Origin: Piezodorus guildinii
Taxonomy: Eukaryota > Arthropoda > Insecta > Hemiptera > Pentatomidae
Length of the DNA: 64,000 nucleotides
Assembly: GCA_023052935.1 (NCBI GenBank)
Contig: CM041297.1
Location: 7,476,827-7,540,826 of the forward strand
Direction of reading: 5' to 3'
Both the position numbers and the translations under genes were made by a program. Of the stretch, positions 45,152 to 56,884 are shown one piece after another; positions within the stretch are counted from its first letter, which is position 1, and each line of letters begins with the position of its first letter. The notes beneath the pieces were generated by a model. That model did no database searches, had not been told where the DNA came from, and worked only from the letters and a program-made list of their open reading frames with translations.

Positions 45152-45540
45152 CCAAATTGAAAACATTAACTGAAAGATGGCACATGTAATAGCTCACTAT
45201 GGGCCTTATATAATGGGTTAAAAACATTGAACTGAGCCCAGACTTAGGTGATGAGGTAAGATTCCTGGTGATTCCAGCCATAATGGTCTCTGGCGTACTT
45301 TACAACTGATTATTTTCAGGTCCAAACTTTTTCTAAAAATGCTTCCGTAGCTGATAAGAGAGCTCCTATCTTCCGACCAAAGCCCTTAATTAATCTTCCA
45401 CTGAACGTCGCTTGCACATAAAGTTTTGCATAAATTTATTATTTTATGACCCATATCTAATTTTGGAGTCAGTAGTGCTTCATTAACTATCGTAATCAAT
45501 GCTACGATAACCACAAATATTCTTAAACCTTCTGTATTGT
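45152..45540. other. Decayed mariner remains and unrecognised sequence
   Basis: Contains IENIN-like and IMVSGV-like codons in changing frames, consistent with mariner decay. Nothing else. Confidence 0.35.
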
Positions 45541-45544
45541 TTGT

Positions 45545-45797
45545 TTGTTTATTTAGCGCCCCTTTATGCAGCTGTAGCTAATCGACCAATGCCACAGAGG
45601 GGTCCTAAATTTTGCCTATCCAGGTTTTATTAAGATATCGCAAAGGCTCGGGACCACCTTTTAATGTCCCCTCTGAAGGACGGCATAACTAAGGATTTTT
45701 TAATTCCATTAAACAATTCTAGGAACACCTGCGGGTTTGAACCCGGGACCTTGGGAAGAGGATGCTGTTATGCTAGCCACCAAGCTACAGGTAATCC
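45545..45797 (-). mobile_element. SINE2, reversed copy
   Basis: CCTATCCAGGTTTTATTAAG, GGACCACCTTTTAATGTCCC and B box GGTTTGAACCC reversed, ending in the head CTAGCCACCAAGCTACAGG. Its tail is (TGTTTGTT)n-like at the left. Head to head with the next copy. Confidence 0.85.
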
Positions 45798-45858
45798 CTC
45801 TATCAAGGTACAATACATCGAAAAAACATTTTCAATTTCCTCATTTCTAGAACTCCTG

Positions 45859-46149
45859 CAAGGGTTACCTGTAGCAGAGTGGCTAGCATAACAGCATCCT
45901 TTGCCCAAGGTCTCAGGTTCAAACCCGCAGGTGGCGCTAGGATTATTTAGTGGAAGTAAAAAATCCTTAGTTATGCCGTCCTTCGGAGGAAAAGTGTAAG
46001 GTGGTCCCGAGCCTGTGCGATGTCAGGTACTCGTTAAAGATCCCTATCCTAATAAACCTGGATAGGCAAAATTTAGGATTCCCTCTGTAGCATCGTCCGA
46101 TTAGCCACAGCAGCATAAAGGGATGTTAAATAAATAAACAAACAAACAA
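45859..46149 (+). mobile_element. SINE2 with 13-bp TSD
   Basis: TSD TCTAGAACTCCTG at 45846-45858 and 46150-46162, exact. Head GTAGCAGAGTGGCTAGCATA, B box GGTTCAAACCC, tail (AAAC)n-like. Confidence 0.9.
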
Positions 46150-46162
46150 TCTAGAACTCCTG

Positions 46163-46560
46163 TTATCTGCTTTAGGGTACTGTGCCGATGGGTAACGAAA
46201 AGTACATCTATCCAACACACCTGAATTTATGCTAGGTAAATCTATGGTGATGAGTATTAGGATTTATAGTGCATGCGTTATGTCGGCCGAATCAATAAGA
46301 GGCTTCCTAGAAGAACACTCAATTATAGCAATTCTAGGAACCTGCTTATCGCATCGTCCGCCAAATGTGTGCAATATAAACGCATCGTAACGCATATTAA
46401 TTAAAATATTCAAGCTCAGCTCGAAGGCAGTGGTTCCCGACTTTTATTTTGTATATCCCGACATTGCTTACGTATGTCTGTTTTCGATTAGTTTTAGTTG
46501 ACATGTTTATAAATAATTAATTACTCAAAGACTCTGAAGCCCAATTTATATATTATGTCA
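46163..46560. other. Stretch without a recognisable gene
   Basis: Nothing recognised on either strand. Confidence 0.4.
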
Positions 46561-46880
46561 ATGTTATTCTAAAGGAATTTGTCCCAGGATAATAGATAAT
46601 TTATTATCATTATTTATACATGGCTTTTACGCGCTAGTCTCTCATGCTAAAGGTTGTAAGAGAATACCAGATTCAAAGGGACTTTTTTAAGCATTAATTA
46701 AATGGGGATTCACTCACAGCCTCTTCCCCGGGGATGTGAAACCAAACAGCCAAATGGTGACCACTCATAAATTTAGGCGTAGGGAGTGATGACCCTACCC
46801 AATAAAATTCATCGTGAAACGTGAGTGTAATCTCTAAGGAGATTACACCGCGAGGCCAAGAGCCTACACGCCCTGTCGCG
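46561..46880 (+). repeat. LINE 3' tail fragment and possible SINE remnant
   Basis: GGAATTTGTCCCAGGATAAT resembles the family D hairpin and tail. It is followed by a block (46620-46880) with a tRNA-like GCTAGTCTCTCATGCTAAAG and AGATTCAAAGG, and a GC-richer body ending CGCGCCACTGAAAG. A second copy of this block is not seen in the window, so SINE origin is a guess. Confidence 0.35.
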
Positions 46881-47199
46881 CCACTGAAAGAACAAGAAGA
46901 ATATATATATATATATAATTAGATTGAGAAGTTATCCCTATATTTCATAGTCATTCTAAAGATTCGCCACCGCTTAAAACGCCTCTAGTATAAACAGGCC
47001 CATACAGCCTACCCTGCTCTATAATTATTCTTCTCTATCACAAACTAACGAAGTTTTTAATTAATTAATTAAATTAATTTTTAATTAATTAATTATTTGG
47101 TTCTGAATCCATAAAAAAATAGTAGGTACCGTTTGAAAGATAATTTCGTTTAGAGTCTGTGCGTGCGTCTTAAATATAAAATAAATAGTAATAGGCTTA

Positions 47200-47756
47200 C
47201 CGAACCCGAAGGTTCAATGCCGAAACCACCAAATTCCGCTTACACAGACTCGTCCAATGTTCACCGTTCCAGCCCAAGCCTCCGAGATCAGCCTTAACGC
47301 AATCCTCTTATCGACACTTTGGCCTGCCTTTTGGACGCCTACCAGTCGGATCATCCGTTCCTCACCGAGCCCAACAACTTTACTCGCCCATTTGAGTCGC
47401 CATGATGCTATCAAATAAATTATATTCACAGGATACAAGTTCCGCAATTCCGCGTTGTGCAACCTCCTAAAGTCCCCAGTGGCCTTATCTTTCTTCGGAC
47501 CAAATATTTTACTCATCACTGCATTTTCAAAAACCTTAAGCCGTAGTTTATCCTTCAAAGTAAGCGGCCACGTTTCACACCCGTAAAGAACCGTTGGAAG
47601 AATAATAGTTTTATAAATTCTAACCTTTAAGTTTTTAGATTGAAGCCGCGAACAAAGTAACTTAGCAACTGAATAATAACACGCATTTTCCACATTTAAC
47701 CGGGACTTTATAAATATAAAATAAAATATTATAAAAATATAAACGTATATTAGCAA
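47200..47756 (-). pseudogene. Family G LINE, C-terminal reverse transcriptase part
   Basis: The minus frame reads NVENACYYSVAKLLCSRLQS, LKVRIYKTIILPTVLYGCET, FENAVMSKIFGPKKD, GDFRRLHNAELRNLYPVNII and WRLKWASKVVGLGEERM, then leaves the family frame (VFADPTGRR-type codons are shifted). It is the same region as 36250-36591 and 53100-53646. The catalytic domain is absent by 5' truncation. The upstream 20 codons are not part of the family. Confidence 0.75.
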
Positions 47757-47759
47757 TAT

Positions 47760-48400
47760 TATTAAATTTATTAGACTGAATGCTAAGGCACCGAAGACGA
47801 CAGGGAGTGGACAGGGAGTGGTTTCGTCGCTAACTGGCCACAGCGAACATAATGACGAGATTAACTTTTATTTAAGTTGCGAGAAGTTGATAAAAAGTTG
47901 CATAAAGGAAGCTCAAAGCCCTCGTTAATAGACTTAACTCCAAGAGGAGGGACTTTACTTTACTTAGACCGCCAAGTTTTCCACTTTCTGTACTTAGCGG
48001 CCTAACTTATTCACATCTCGAGGGGACAAGTTCATTTTTAACCCTTTCAAATAGTTGCTAACTGCAAAAGAGCATCTTTATTTCAAGATGTCTAATTTCA
48101 TCTTCAACATTAGGAAGTCCACAAAGTATTCTCTTTGTGTTTAATTTATCACTCCTGGAGCATTAGAAGGCCATATATTATTCCTTATATCTATATCTAA
48201 ATCTCTATTTCATTTAAGAATTTATGTAATTTGTTACTTTAAAACAATAGAAAAAAGGCAACACAGACTTTAATTTACCTATGTTGTTAAAATCAATTTA
48301 ACATCTAATAAAGAGCGTTCAAAAAGGTTTAAAGAAATGATATTTAGAATTTAAGTATATAAAATTGTTATCTACAACAATCAGGCTAAATAACATTGAA
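47760..48400. other. Stretch without a recognisable gene
   Basis: No frame, RNA or repeat recognised. The part near 48250-48400 is weakly R-like. Confidence 0.4.
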
Positions 48401-48404
48401 AAAA

Positions 48405-49278
48405 TCTGGTGCGGGCAACATACGACTTTCACTTACTACCGTTTCTAAAATCGATTAAATAATTTTTAAATACAGTTAGAGATAAAAATGAGTAAAACCA
48501 ATGAAGAATTAATTAAACGGAATTTCTATAGAAACATGTGTTTCATTAAAAAATCTATATATTATTATCTAAAATAATCAATTAGTTTTATCGGCTATTC
48601 ATCACTCTCTACTAACTTTTAAAAGCTTGTGTATGAGATAATATTTTTTCTAAAATCTCAAACTTTCCAACGGTATATCATACATGTATATTACTATTCT
48701 TATGTTCAAAACAAAAAATTGCATAAAAAAGATATGTTTTCAGTTTTCTCCTTTAGTTGGCTATCGAATTAATTCAATTTATATATTTACCTGTTTTTCA
48801 GTGCTAACAAGATAATATAGTTATTTTTTTAGAATCAACAAAATTAAAGGTACTTTACAGAAAGAAAATTTAAAATATCGGCATTTAAGCCCTGTCAGAC
48901 CATTTTAATCCGAATGAAACCTAAATGATATTAAAGCCCATTAAATTTTACGTCGATATAGCGAGTTTAAACAAAATCGTCGGAACCGTTTTTGAGAAAA
49001 TCGAAAAAAGGTGCAAAATGCATGGTATAAAGTGCCTCTTCAGATAAGCTGATTTTGATGAAACAGATTTTGTAACGTCTCGGGCGTATATTTGTCTTAA
49101 TTATGAAATTTCAGTTTCATAGGACTTTTCGTCCTATACACACACACACAGACCTTTTTGCGGGACTTGGTTATTTGGACTCAGAAGACTCTAAAATGTG
49201 TATTTACGTTGAAAACTGGAATTCTAAAATTTTTACGATCGCAATACTTCCCTTACTATATATAGTAAGTAAAAGTAA
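48405..49278 (-). repeat. R-family repeat, full length
   Basis: 874 bp: TCTGGTGCGGGCAACATACG after AAAAAA, to TACTATATATAGTAAGTAAA then AGTAA. It is followed by 70 bp of R internal sequence and then an R copy in the other direction, so R inserted into R. Confidence 0.85.
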
Positions 49279-49805
49279 TAATCAGTTAGTTTTATCGGCT
49301 TTTCATCACACTCCGTTACATTTTACAACTTTGTATATAAGATAATATTTTTACTTTTACTTACTTATATATGAAATATATAGTAAGGGAAAGTATTGCG
49401 ATAGTAAACATTTTCTAATTCCAGTTTTCCACGGAAATACACGTTTTGGGTTCCCCTGAGTCCTAATAATTCAGTAAAAAAAAAATGTCTGTGTCTGTGT
49501 GTGTGTGTGGTAAGTCTGTGTGTTCTTGTGAAAAGTCGTATAAAAATTTCATATTTAGTACAACTGATGTTATAGCAACTTTTTCATCTAAATTAGCTTA
49601 CTAGAAGAGCCACTTTATACCATGCATTTTGCACTTTTTAACGATCATCTCAAAAAAGGCTCTAACGAATTTGATTAAACTGTAAATATCGCTGTAAAAT
49701 TTGATGTGCTTTAATATCATGCAGCTTCTATTCTGATGCTTATATGCCGAAATCTTGAATTTTGTTCCTTCTAAAGCACCTTTCATTTTGTAGATTAAAA
49801 AAAAA

Positions 49806-50397
49806 CTCGGTTGTGCCCTCGGGCCACGGCGACTTTAACGTGACAACCTCAACGTTAACGACAAACATAAGTAATAGATGATATGTAGTAAATAAATAAT
49901 GATGCATGAATGCATTAGTACAATTTATTTTTTCAACCATTTATACATCAGAAATTATGATTCTACACTTAAGATCCAATTTACTACTAGGACGATGATA
50001 TGAGAAGTACGATATTATAGGCAACAATTCAGCAGTTATATGTCGCGAGAATGTTAAATCTAACGTAGTTGCACCAATCGTTGTTGGAATTTGAGTATCG
50101 TTTTGACAATCCAAATTGAACGTTTCTTTCATAAATTTAATAAAGCGATCATTTTTAGATACGTCGATGTTAAAGTCACCACACAATAATATTGGAGTTT
50201 CCGAATCGACTTCTAACATATCTGGTACATAATTTCTATTCGAACATGATACTCAATGACTCATCAGCACGCGTCACAGACACTACCCCCACTCCTTGAC
50301 GATCAACTATGACTCTTGCGCATGCGCACTTGTACATAGTAACGGGACACAACTTTTTCGTTCATGCACCCATCAATTTATAAGACGTTGTCACGTC
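49806..50397 (-). mobile_element. Helentron-like element, internally deleted
   Basis: Read on the minus strand it begins GACGTGACAACGTCTTATAA and ends with GTTGTCACGTTAAAGTCGCC and a hairpin (GTG-GCCC-GA-GGGC-AC at 49813-49827) about 7 nt before CCGAG. The 10-bp inverted repeats ACGTGACAAC (49838-49847) and GTTGTCACGT (50387-50396) lie inside the ends. It sits in an A/T-run of an R repeat. It contains an endonuclease domain. Subterminal inverted repeats, a 3' hairpin and an endonuclease domain together point to Helentrons. Confidence 0.6.
49941..50219 (-). pseudogene. Helentron-type endonuclease domain, C-terminal part
   Basis: The frame reads TPILLCGDFNIDVSKNDRFI, FMKETFNLDCQND, IPTTIGATTLDLTFSRHIT and IISYFSYHRPSS. 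GDFN is the catalytic Asp-Phe-Asn motif of the endonuclease/exonuclease/phosphatase fold; TTLDLTFSR and SYHRP correspond to its later motifs (the usual SDHRP/SYHKP). The N-terminal half and the Rep/helicase parts are absent. Such domains close the replicase-helicase polyprotein of insect Helentrons, and the NFDL-type spacing differs from LINE endonucleases of Jockey type. A LINE endonuclease is the alternative. Non-functional because truncated. Confidence 0.6.
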
Positions 50398-50709
50398 AAA
50401 AATAACCATATCATCATGTATGTATTGATGAAAAACGAATAAATATATAAGTTCAATTAATTCGAAATCCAACTAAAGGAGCAAAGAGCAAGAATATTTG
50501 TTTATACTATTTTTATGATTTTACTATTTACTATTTTTTATAATACACCGCAATTTTTTATAATACATGGGAAGCTACAGATTGTAGAAAAAACATTATC
50601 TTTTGTATATTGTAGACAAAAATTGTAAAAAATATCGTAGAGTGAAGAAAAGCTGATGAAACTGATTGTCGAAGATAATGATATAATAGATTATTTAATA
50701 AAACTCCAG

Positions 50710-51075
50710 TCGTTAATCACATGAACGTCATCCAATAAGATGTTTGTAATGTCTGCCTCCCTGCACTGAAGTCAGTGTTAATTGGAGCTTACAATCGATC
50801 GCGCCATGACCTACCTGACTCCTGATTGGCTGAGGAGCTCATGAATGGGCTACTGATCATTCATTAATGAAAGGGGCTCATCAATGAGTCTTAGCGATGT
50901 CATTAGTCACAACTTCACTGTCTCGAGGTCCTCCTTCAATGAGGAAACTCCTGCGGGCCACGACCGTATCAAGGAATAATATATTGGGGCTTGAAGTTAG
51001 TTATTGTGGGGATTTCGTATAGTTTTTGTAAACAGATTTATTTAAATTTAATTTATTGAATTAACACAGTTGTTG
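50710..51075. other. Stretch without a recognisable gene
   Basis: More GC-balanced than average. Contains TGATTGGCTGAGGAGCTCAT and similar short palindromic words, but no gene. Confidence 0.4.
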
Positions 51076-51079
51076 AAAA

Positions 51080-51478
51080 CAATTTTAGATTTATTATACG
51101 GAGTAGAGCTTTGGGCTTTACAAAACCATCGATTTCTTCCCGTATGCAATACATACAATCCAAAATCCTTCGTAAAATCCTCAACTTTACAAACCTACTT
51201 TGTAACAAATAAACTGATCCGTAAAGACCTTAATCTTCCACATGTTACTGATTTGGCTCGAACCAGATATCATTCATCTTGTGACAAACTCCATCCCCAC
51301 CCTAAGCCACTAATTTCAATCCTTTTTTCCTCTTCAATTACTGATAATCTTTCGAGGCCTCTGAAAAGGAAATGGCCCCGAGACCTTCTAGTTTAGAATA
51401 TTTTTAGAGTGCTCCCGGTGGGAAGCTTCTCTACATGTGTTTCTATTATGCACTTGTAAATTACGATAAATAAATTTA
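51080..51478 (+). pseudogene. Jockey family B, short 3' copy
   Basis: Open from the truncation: GVELWALQNHRF, later YFVTNKLIRKDLNLPHVTDL and ARTRYHSS, and in-frame LSRPLKRKWPRDLLV followed by TAG at 51394-51396. Here the C-terminal motif is in the same frame as the rest after compensating indels. 3' UTR to about 51478. The catalytic region is missing. Confidence 0.75.
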
Positions 51479-51582
51479 AAAAAAGTTAGACAGCTGGCTG
51501 TAACCCGCGACTATTTCATTTTTCTTTAATTATTCGTGTGCTTATGATAATAGTAACTATAATACATATAAGCAACCTAGTA

Positions 51583-52021
51583 GCCCAACTCTCCACCCCA
51601 AACACAATGGAAGAAAAAAAAGAGAAAGAAACAGAGACTAACATCAAATAAAAAAAAACAAGTTGAATCTACTCCTAGGTCATTAAGGAAACCTATTCCC
51701 CCAAAGAAAAAACATTTAGAGATTAAAGATAATAAAATAACAGTAAAAGAAAGTTGGCGAGTCACTGGCATCAAAGCGATACAAAAACCAAACAGTACTA
51801 CAAAAGCTGTTCCTTTTAGTTTTGAAAAGAGAAATCAAGAGAGGCAGCTAGAAAAACAAAAAAAACTTGAAGAACAACAAAATAAGGCTGAATCGGCTTC
51901 TAGTGTCCCAAGAAAAACACCTAGAGCAAGTATTGCTTCACATCCTGGCACTGCTAATTCTAAGGTTGAAAATGAAAAACCAACTGAAAGGCTATCAAGA
52001 AACAATGTTAAATTGTCATAA
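51583..52021 (+). pseudogene. Possible degraded host exon, Lys/Glu-rich, TPX2-like motif
   Basis: A frame open from about 51583 to TAA at 52019-52021 encodes a basic, Lys/Glu-rich protein: RSLRKPIPPKKKHLEIKDNK, KESWRVTGIKAIQKPN, AVPFSFEKRNQERQLEKQKK, LEEQ, then a Ser/Thr/Pro-rich tail. A good ATG (51608; MEEKKEKETETNIK) is one base out of frame, at an A-run, so one indel separates start and body. PFSFEKR...LEKQKKLEE resembles the PF-F-R motif of TPX2-type microtubule proteins, but I do not recognise an orthologue. It could be a single exon, a retrocopy, or a real gene with a sequencing error in the A-run. No transposon motif is present. This is the only candidate host protein in the window. 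Confidence 0.4.
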
Positions 52022-52755
<734 letters not shown>

Positions 52756-52779
52756 AGATAGTTTTGAGGACACTTTAAA

Positions 52780-53646
52780 GAATTTGGAAACTATAAAGTT
52801 ATTCCATATTTCATAAAGTTAGAATCGGTAATAATTACTCCGAGAGATTTTCTTTAAACAGGGTGACTCCCTTTCACCTGTTTTATTTAATATAGCTTTA
52901 GAATATGTCATAAAAATGGTGACGGACTCGTACCGAGAAAGGTATAAATCTAGGTGATAAAATTCCAGTTGTGGGATTCGCCGATGATTTGGTACTACTA
53001 ACTGAAGACACGGAAACTATACAATTAATATGTACCGAAATTTTGGTGATATTGATATATTAGGGCATACTTTTGAACACGTAGAGAAATTTAAGCATTT
53101 ATGTTCAATGATAACAAGAAAAATGAAATCCAGGAAGAAATAAAGTCCCGGTTAAAGGTGAGAAATGCCTGTTATTATTCAGTTGCTAAATTACTTAGCT
53201 TGCGGCTTCTGTCTGAAAACTGTCCGATGCTTCTTTACGGATGTGAAACGTAGCCGCTTACTTCGAAGAATGAATAACGGTATAAGGTTTTCGAGAAGAA
53301 GGTACTGCGTAAAATATTTGGTCCAAAGAATGATGAGGCTACTGGGCAGTTTAGAAAGTTGCACAACGTGGAATTGCAGAGCTTGTACCCTGTAAATATA
53401 ATTGAGTTGATAGCATCGCGGAGACTCAAATGGGCGAGTAAAGTTGTTGGGCTCAATGAGGAGCGGATTCCGAGAAAGTTGGTATTCGCTGATCCGACTG
53501 GTAGGCGTCAGAAAGGTAGGCCGAAGCGTCGATGGGAGGATTGCGTTGGGGCTGATCTCGAGGGCTTGGGCTTGAACGGTGAACATTGGACGACTCTGTG
53601 GGAGGGGAATTTAGTGGCATCGGCATCGAACCTTCGGGTTCGGTAA
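52780..53646 (+). pseudogene. Family G LINE, reverse transcriptase to C-terminus
   Basis: Plus-strand copy including the catalytic part: KQGDSLSPVLFNIALEYVIK (motif B) and, one frame later, KIPVVGFADDLVLLTEDTET (FADD centre near 52980). A deletion removes the following segment. The C-terminus (53359-53646) is open: SLYPVNIIELIASRRLKWAS, EERIPRKLVFADPTGRRQKG, RPKRRWEDCVGADLEGLGL, ending LRVR and TAA. At least three frameshifts and internal stops inactivate it. It contributes the catalytic box missing in the two minus copies. Confidence 0.8.
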
Positions 53647-53649
53647 GGT

Positions 53650-54144
53650 CTAGTATTATTATTATTGTTACAGCCATGTGAAAGTAAAAAACGAACTATT
53701 GACGACTAGCGGATCTTATTATGATTATTTTCTTGTGTGCAATGAAGATTTTAGGCAAAGAGATTTGTTTTTATAAAATTAAATAGCTAGATATTATTAC
53801 ATTAGCATATAATTATAACGGTTGGAAATAATTAAAAGGGGAAAAATGTTGCGAGTTAAAATGGATCCCCTCTTTCACCCCCCCTACTTAGCATAATGAA
53901 AACAAAAAATAATCTGGCGCTTCCGTTCCCTTCTCCTCCTGCTCTCTTCTCGAGCCGGCCTTTAACAAAGGAGGGAGTCAGCTTAATCGTCTTATTCCTT
54001 TTAGAAAACATATTTCCCCTTATACAATAATTTGTCCCTAATGTAACATAAGAACCTTATTACATTAAAACATTTCGTTCTCATATATATATATTCTCTA
54101 TAGTCAACAAAACACAAACATTTTTTTTTTTTAAATAAACAAAT
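53650..54144. other. Stretch without a recognisable gene
   Basis: Contains a C-rich tract near 53876 and a T-run near 54120. No gene. Confidence 0.4.
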
Positions 54145-54157
54145 ACATTCATAAATA

Positions 54158-54491
54158 AAACCTGTACCACTACAACCCATGAAGGGTCTTGGGCTCAGTA
54201 CACATAGAGATTCGTACTGTTTCTAGGCCAACGGAAATGCAATGAGGTGATTAGGCCTTAATCACGCTCAGCCGCCAGGTTTTTCCCCAATTAATTTGGG
54301 TACCCACTTTATAGAGGCTGGGTCTGCCCCAGGAGGGTCTCCATACCCTAGGGTCGCCCCCCGACTGAATTAACAGAATAAATAATATTTCTGCCACAGC
54401 CGGGATTCGAACCCAGGACCCGGAGCACAGCAGACTAGTGCTCTATACACTAGACCACGCCGCTTCCCTAAACACGCCGCTCCCCTTTTTT
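54158..54491 (-). mobile_element. SINE1, reversed copy
   Basis: TSD ACATTCAT(A/T)AATA at 54145-54157 and 54492-54504 (one mismatch). In its own direction it ends GGTACAGGTTTT directly against the TSD, without poly(A). The 5' head word GGAGCGGCGTG is duplicated. Confidence 0.85.
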
Positions 54492-54515
54492 ACATTCATT
54501 AATAGAAATAAAAAA

Positions 54516-54665
54516 TCTGGTGCAAGCGATACACGACTTTCTCTTACCTCGGCAGTTAAAATCAATTAAATGACTATTAAAAAAAAATGAAGTTGAAAAA
54601 AGTTTGAAGTTAATTTAAATAAAATGTTTAATCAGTATCGTTGGAAACTTAAGTGGAATGATATA
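54516..54665 (-). repeat. R-family end fragment
   Basis: TCTGGTGCAAGCGATACACG after AAAAA, running only about 150 bp. Confidence 0.65.
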
Positions 54666-54889
54666 ACCAACCAAAACGCTGGTTGAGGGAGATTTTTTAT
54701 ATTGTTTCTATTTTATGCATTTTCCAAGCAAATATTTTATTTTTCATGTTTTAATTTAATGAACTCTTGATCAGAGGAATACTCCCAGGATTTTTCCAAA
54801 TTGTGATTTCATAATTATCAAGGATTCAAAAACTTTTTTAAACATTTTCATATTATGTTTTAAGATGATTAATTAAGGTTTACAATGCA

Positions 54890-55330
54890 TGGTAGAAAGT
54901 AGCACTTTCGGTCAGCAGATTTTGGTGATAATGTTTCTCGGGCGAAAACAAAAAGTCTTATGAAACTGGAATTTCATATTTAAGACAACTATACGCCCGA
55001 GATGTTACAGAAACATTTTCATCAAAATCAGCTGACGGGAAGATGCACTTTACACCATGCATTTTTAACCTTTTTATGATTTTCTCAAAAACGGCTCTAA
55101 CGATTTTGATTAAACTCGCTATATCGATGTTAAATTTTATAGGCTTTAATATCATGCATTGATAAATAACGGATAAAATGCAAATTGAGCGAATTTGATT
55201 AGCAACTAAAGGGGAAAAGTGCAAATATATTTTTTTATGCAATTTTTGTGTTTTTGGACACACTAATAGTAATATAGATGTATAATATATCGTTGGATAG
55301 CTAAATATGTTATTAATTAAAATTTTAGTG
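54890..55330 (+). repeat. R-family segment with internal inversion
   Basis: The left 50 bp (CAGATTTTGGTGATAATGTT) are R in minus orientation and pass at CTCGGGCGAAAAC into R in plus orientation. The two halves share the CAGCTGA/TCAGCAG region and form an imperfect palindrome. Confidence 0.6.
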
Positions 55331-55699
55331 AATAAGTTATCTTCTTAAATTAGTTAAGAAAATAATATTTATTTTTATTTAATGGAGTTTCTATATTTTA
55401 AAAAACGGTTATTTTTTTTTTTTTATATCGGTACATATTGACAGTTTGTTTGCTTATAAATTTATCGTATATATATATATATATATATATATAGGTATAT
55501 TCTTTCTTTTTTAGAGTATTTAATGATATATGAACATTTTTTTTGTTTAAATCACTCAAGATTTCTTTCTGATTAGTAAATAGTCTGACAAAGCTTTAAT
55601 TTAAATTTGTGTCATATAATGTACCTTTAATTTAGTAAATTCAAAAAAATAAATTAACTATATTATCACATTAGTATTGATAAAAAACGCTGCAAATTA
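55331..55699 (+). repeat. AT-rich sequence with an R fragment
   Basis: R words (AATAGTCTGACAAAGCTTTA, GTACCTTTAATTTAGT) occur at 55555-55700. A (TA)n tract lies near 55470-55492. Confidence 0.5.
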
Positions 55700-56335
55700 T
55701 TACACAATGGTTTATTATTTCCAAATAACAATATTAGGGTATAACTGTTTATATGGCTGTTGATAAGCAATTAAGTAATATGGAAAGCACCAATTCAAAG
55801 CATTATATCATAACACTACCACTGATTTCAAAACGCAATATCTAAGCTAGTTGTTAACCAAATTAAATGATTCCTTTTTCATTTGGTCCAAATTTTTATT
55901 CTCTATCAAATTAATCGTTATTTTTTTCATTTATTTATTAAGAGAAACTTATGTGTAAAATTTTAATTTTTTTTCTTTTCTTTTTTCACCTGTATACAAT
56001 TATTCTCGTTTTTTTGGTTAAAAAACACTAATAATCTTCAAAAATAACTGAGTTATTGAATAAAATACTTTTTAATCGGCCGCCATTTTAAAACTAACCA
56101 GCTTATATCAACGTCTAGATGTTAGGACCATCGTTGAATGGACTAGTATTTTTGTGGCGAATTTAAAAAAAAATGGTTCAGTAGTTTCGGAGTTATGGCG
56201 GACGGCGGACAAACGGATTTTTTTTATTCATTATTCGAATTCTACGCATCTTGAAACGTTTTGAAAAAAATTTTGAGCAGGGGTAACTTTTTTTTTTTTT
56301 TGGTCGATTAAAAAGGTTCATTATTGAAAATATTT
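55700..56335 (-). repeat. Repeat E, inverted copy
   Basis: Starts with the reverse complement of 8465-8600 (TTTATTATTTCCAAATAACA, GGGTATAACTGTTTATATGG) and continues through AATCGGCCGCCATTTTAAAA and GGCGGACAAACGGATTTTTT to GGTCGATTAAAAAGG. Confidence 0.55.
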
Positions 56336-56339
56336 ACGT

Positions 56340-56717
56340 TCGAAAATTAATGATCGAACGAATTCGATATGTAATTTAGAGAGAAAAGAGCAAACAAATT
56401 TTTTGCTTTTAGTGTTATTTTTGTTTTATTAACATATGAACTGTAATATAAATATATAATATACCGTTAGAAGGTTGTGATTTTCGATAAAATATAATTT
56501 TATACACAAGGGTTGTAAGGGTTAATGGAGAGCGAAGAAAACCAGTTAACACTAACTGATTGTTGCAGATAATATTATAATAAATTAATTAATAAAACAC
56601 ATTCAAACTGAATGTAATAAAATGTTTAAATTATTTTCATCTCTAACTTTTATTCAAAAATTCTTAAATTAATTTTATATTTTAATATGTAAGTGAAAGT
56701 CGTGTGTTGCCCGCACA
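56340..56717 (+). repeat. R-family repeat, 3' part
   Basis: From GAACGAATTCGATATG to TATGTAAGTGAAAGTCGTGT and GTTGCCCGCAC. Confidence 0.65.
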
Positions 56718-56884
56718 AAATAGAAAATAATAAACCCAAAATTAAGGAATATTTCATATTTAAAAATATTTTAATTTGTTTTTGTCGATAACGAGTCTGT
56801 GCGAATAATCCTGGTTGTTTTAGTAGGGTGAATAAACCTTAAACTTTTATAAATTCCAACTTGTTCCGCGGTATAGTTGCTACA

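Larger units (their letters stand above)
49351..50707 (+). repeat. R-family repeat carrying an inserted Helentron-like element
   Basis: R sequence from TTACTTTTACTTACTTATAT to GTAGATT, then about 600 bp of foreign sequence, then R resumes at AAAAATAACCATATCATCAT and runs to about 50707, where the terminal part is lost. Confidence 0.75.

Noticed and set aside
54958..55263. R-family protein (SLIKIVRAVFEKI, KMHGVKC, SRAYSCLKYEI)
   Set aside because: Similar peptides appear in several copies (also 49601-49786), but only because the DNA is similar. Frames are short, differ in length and lack starts.
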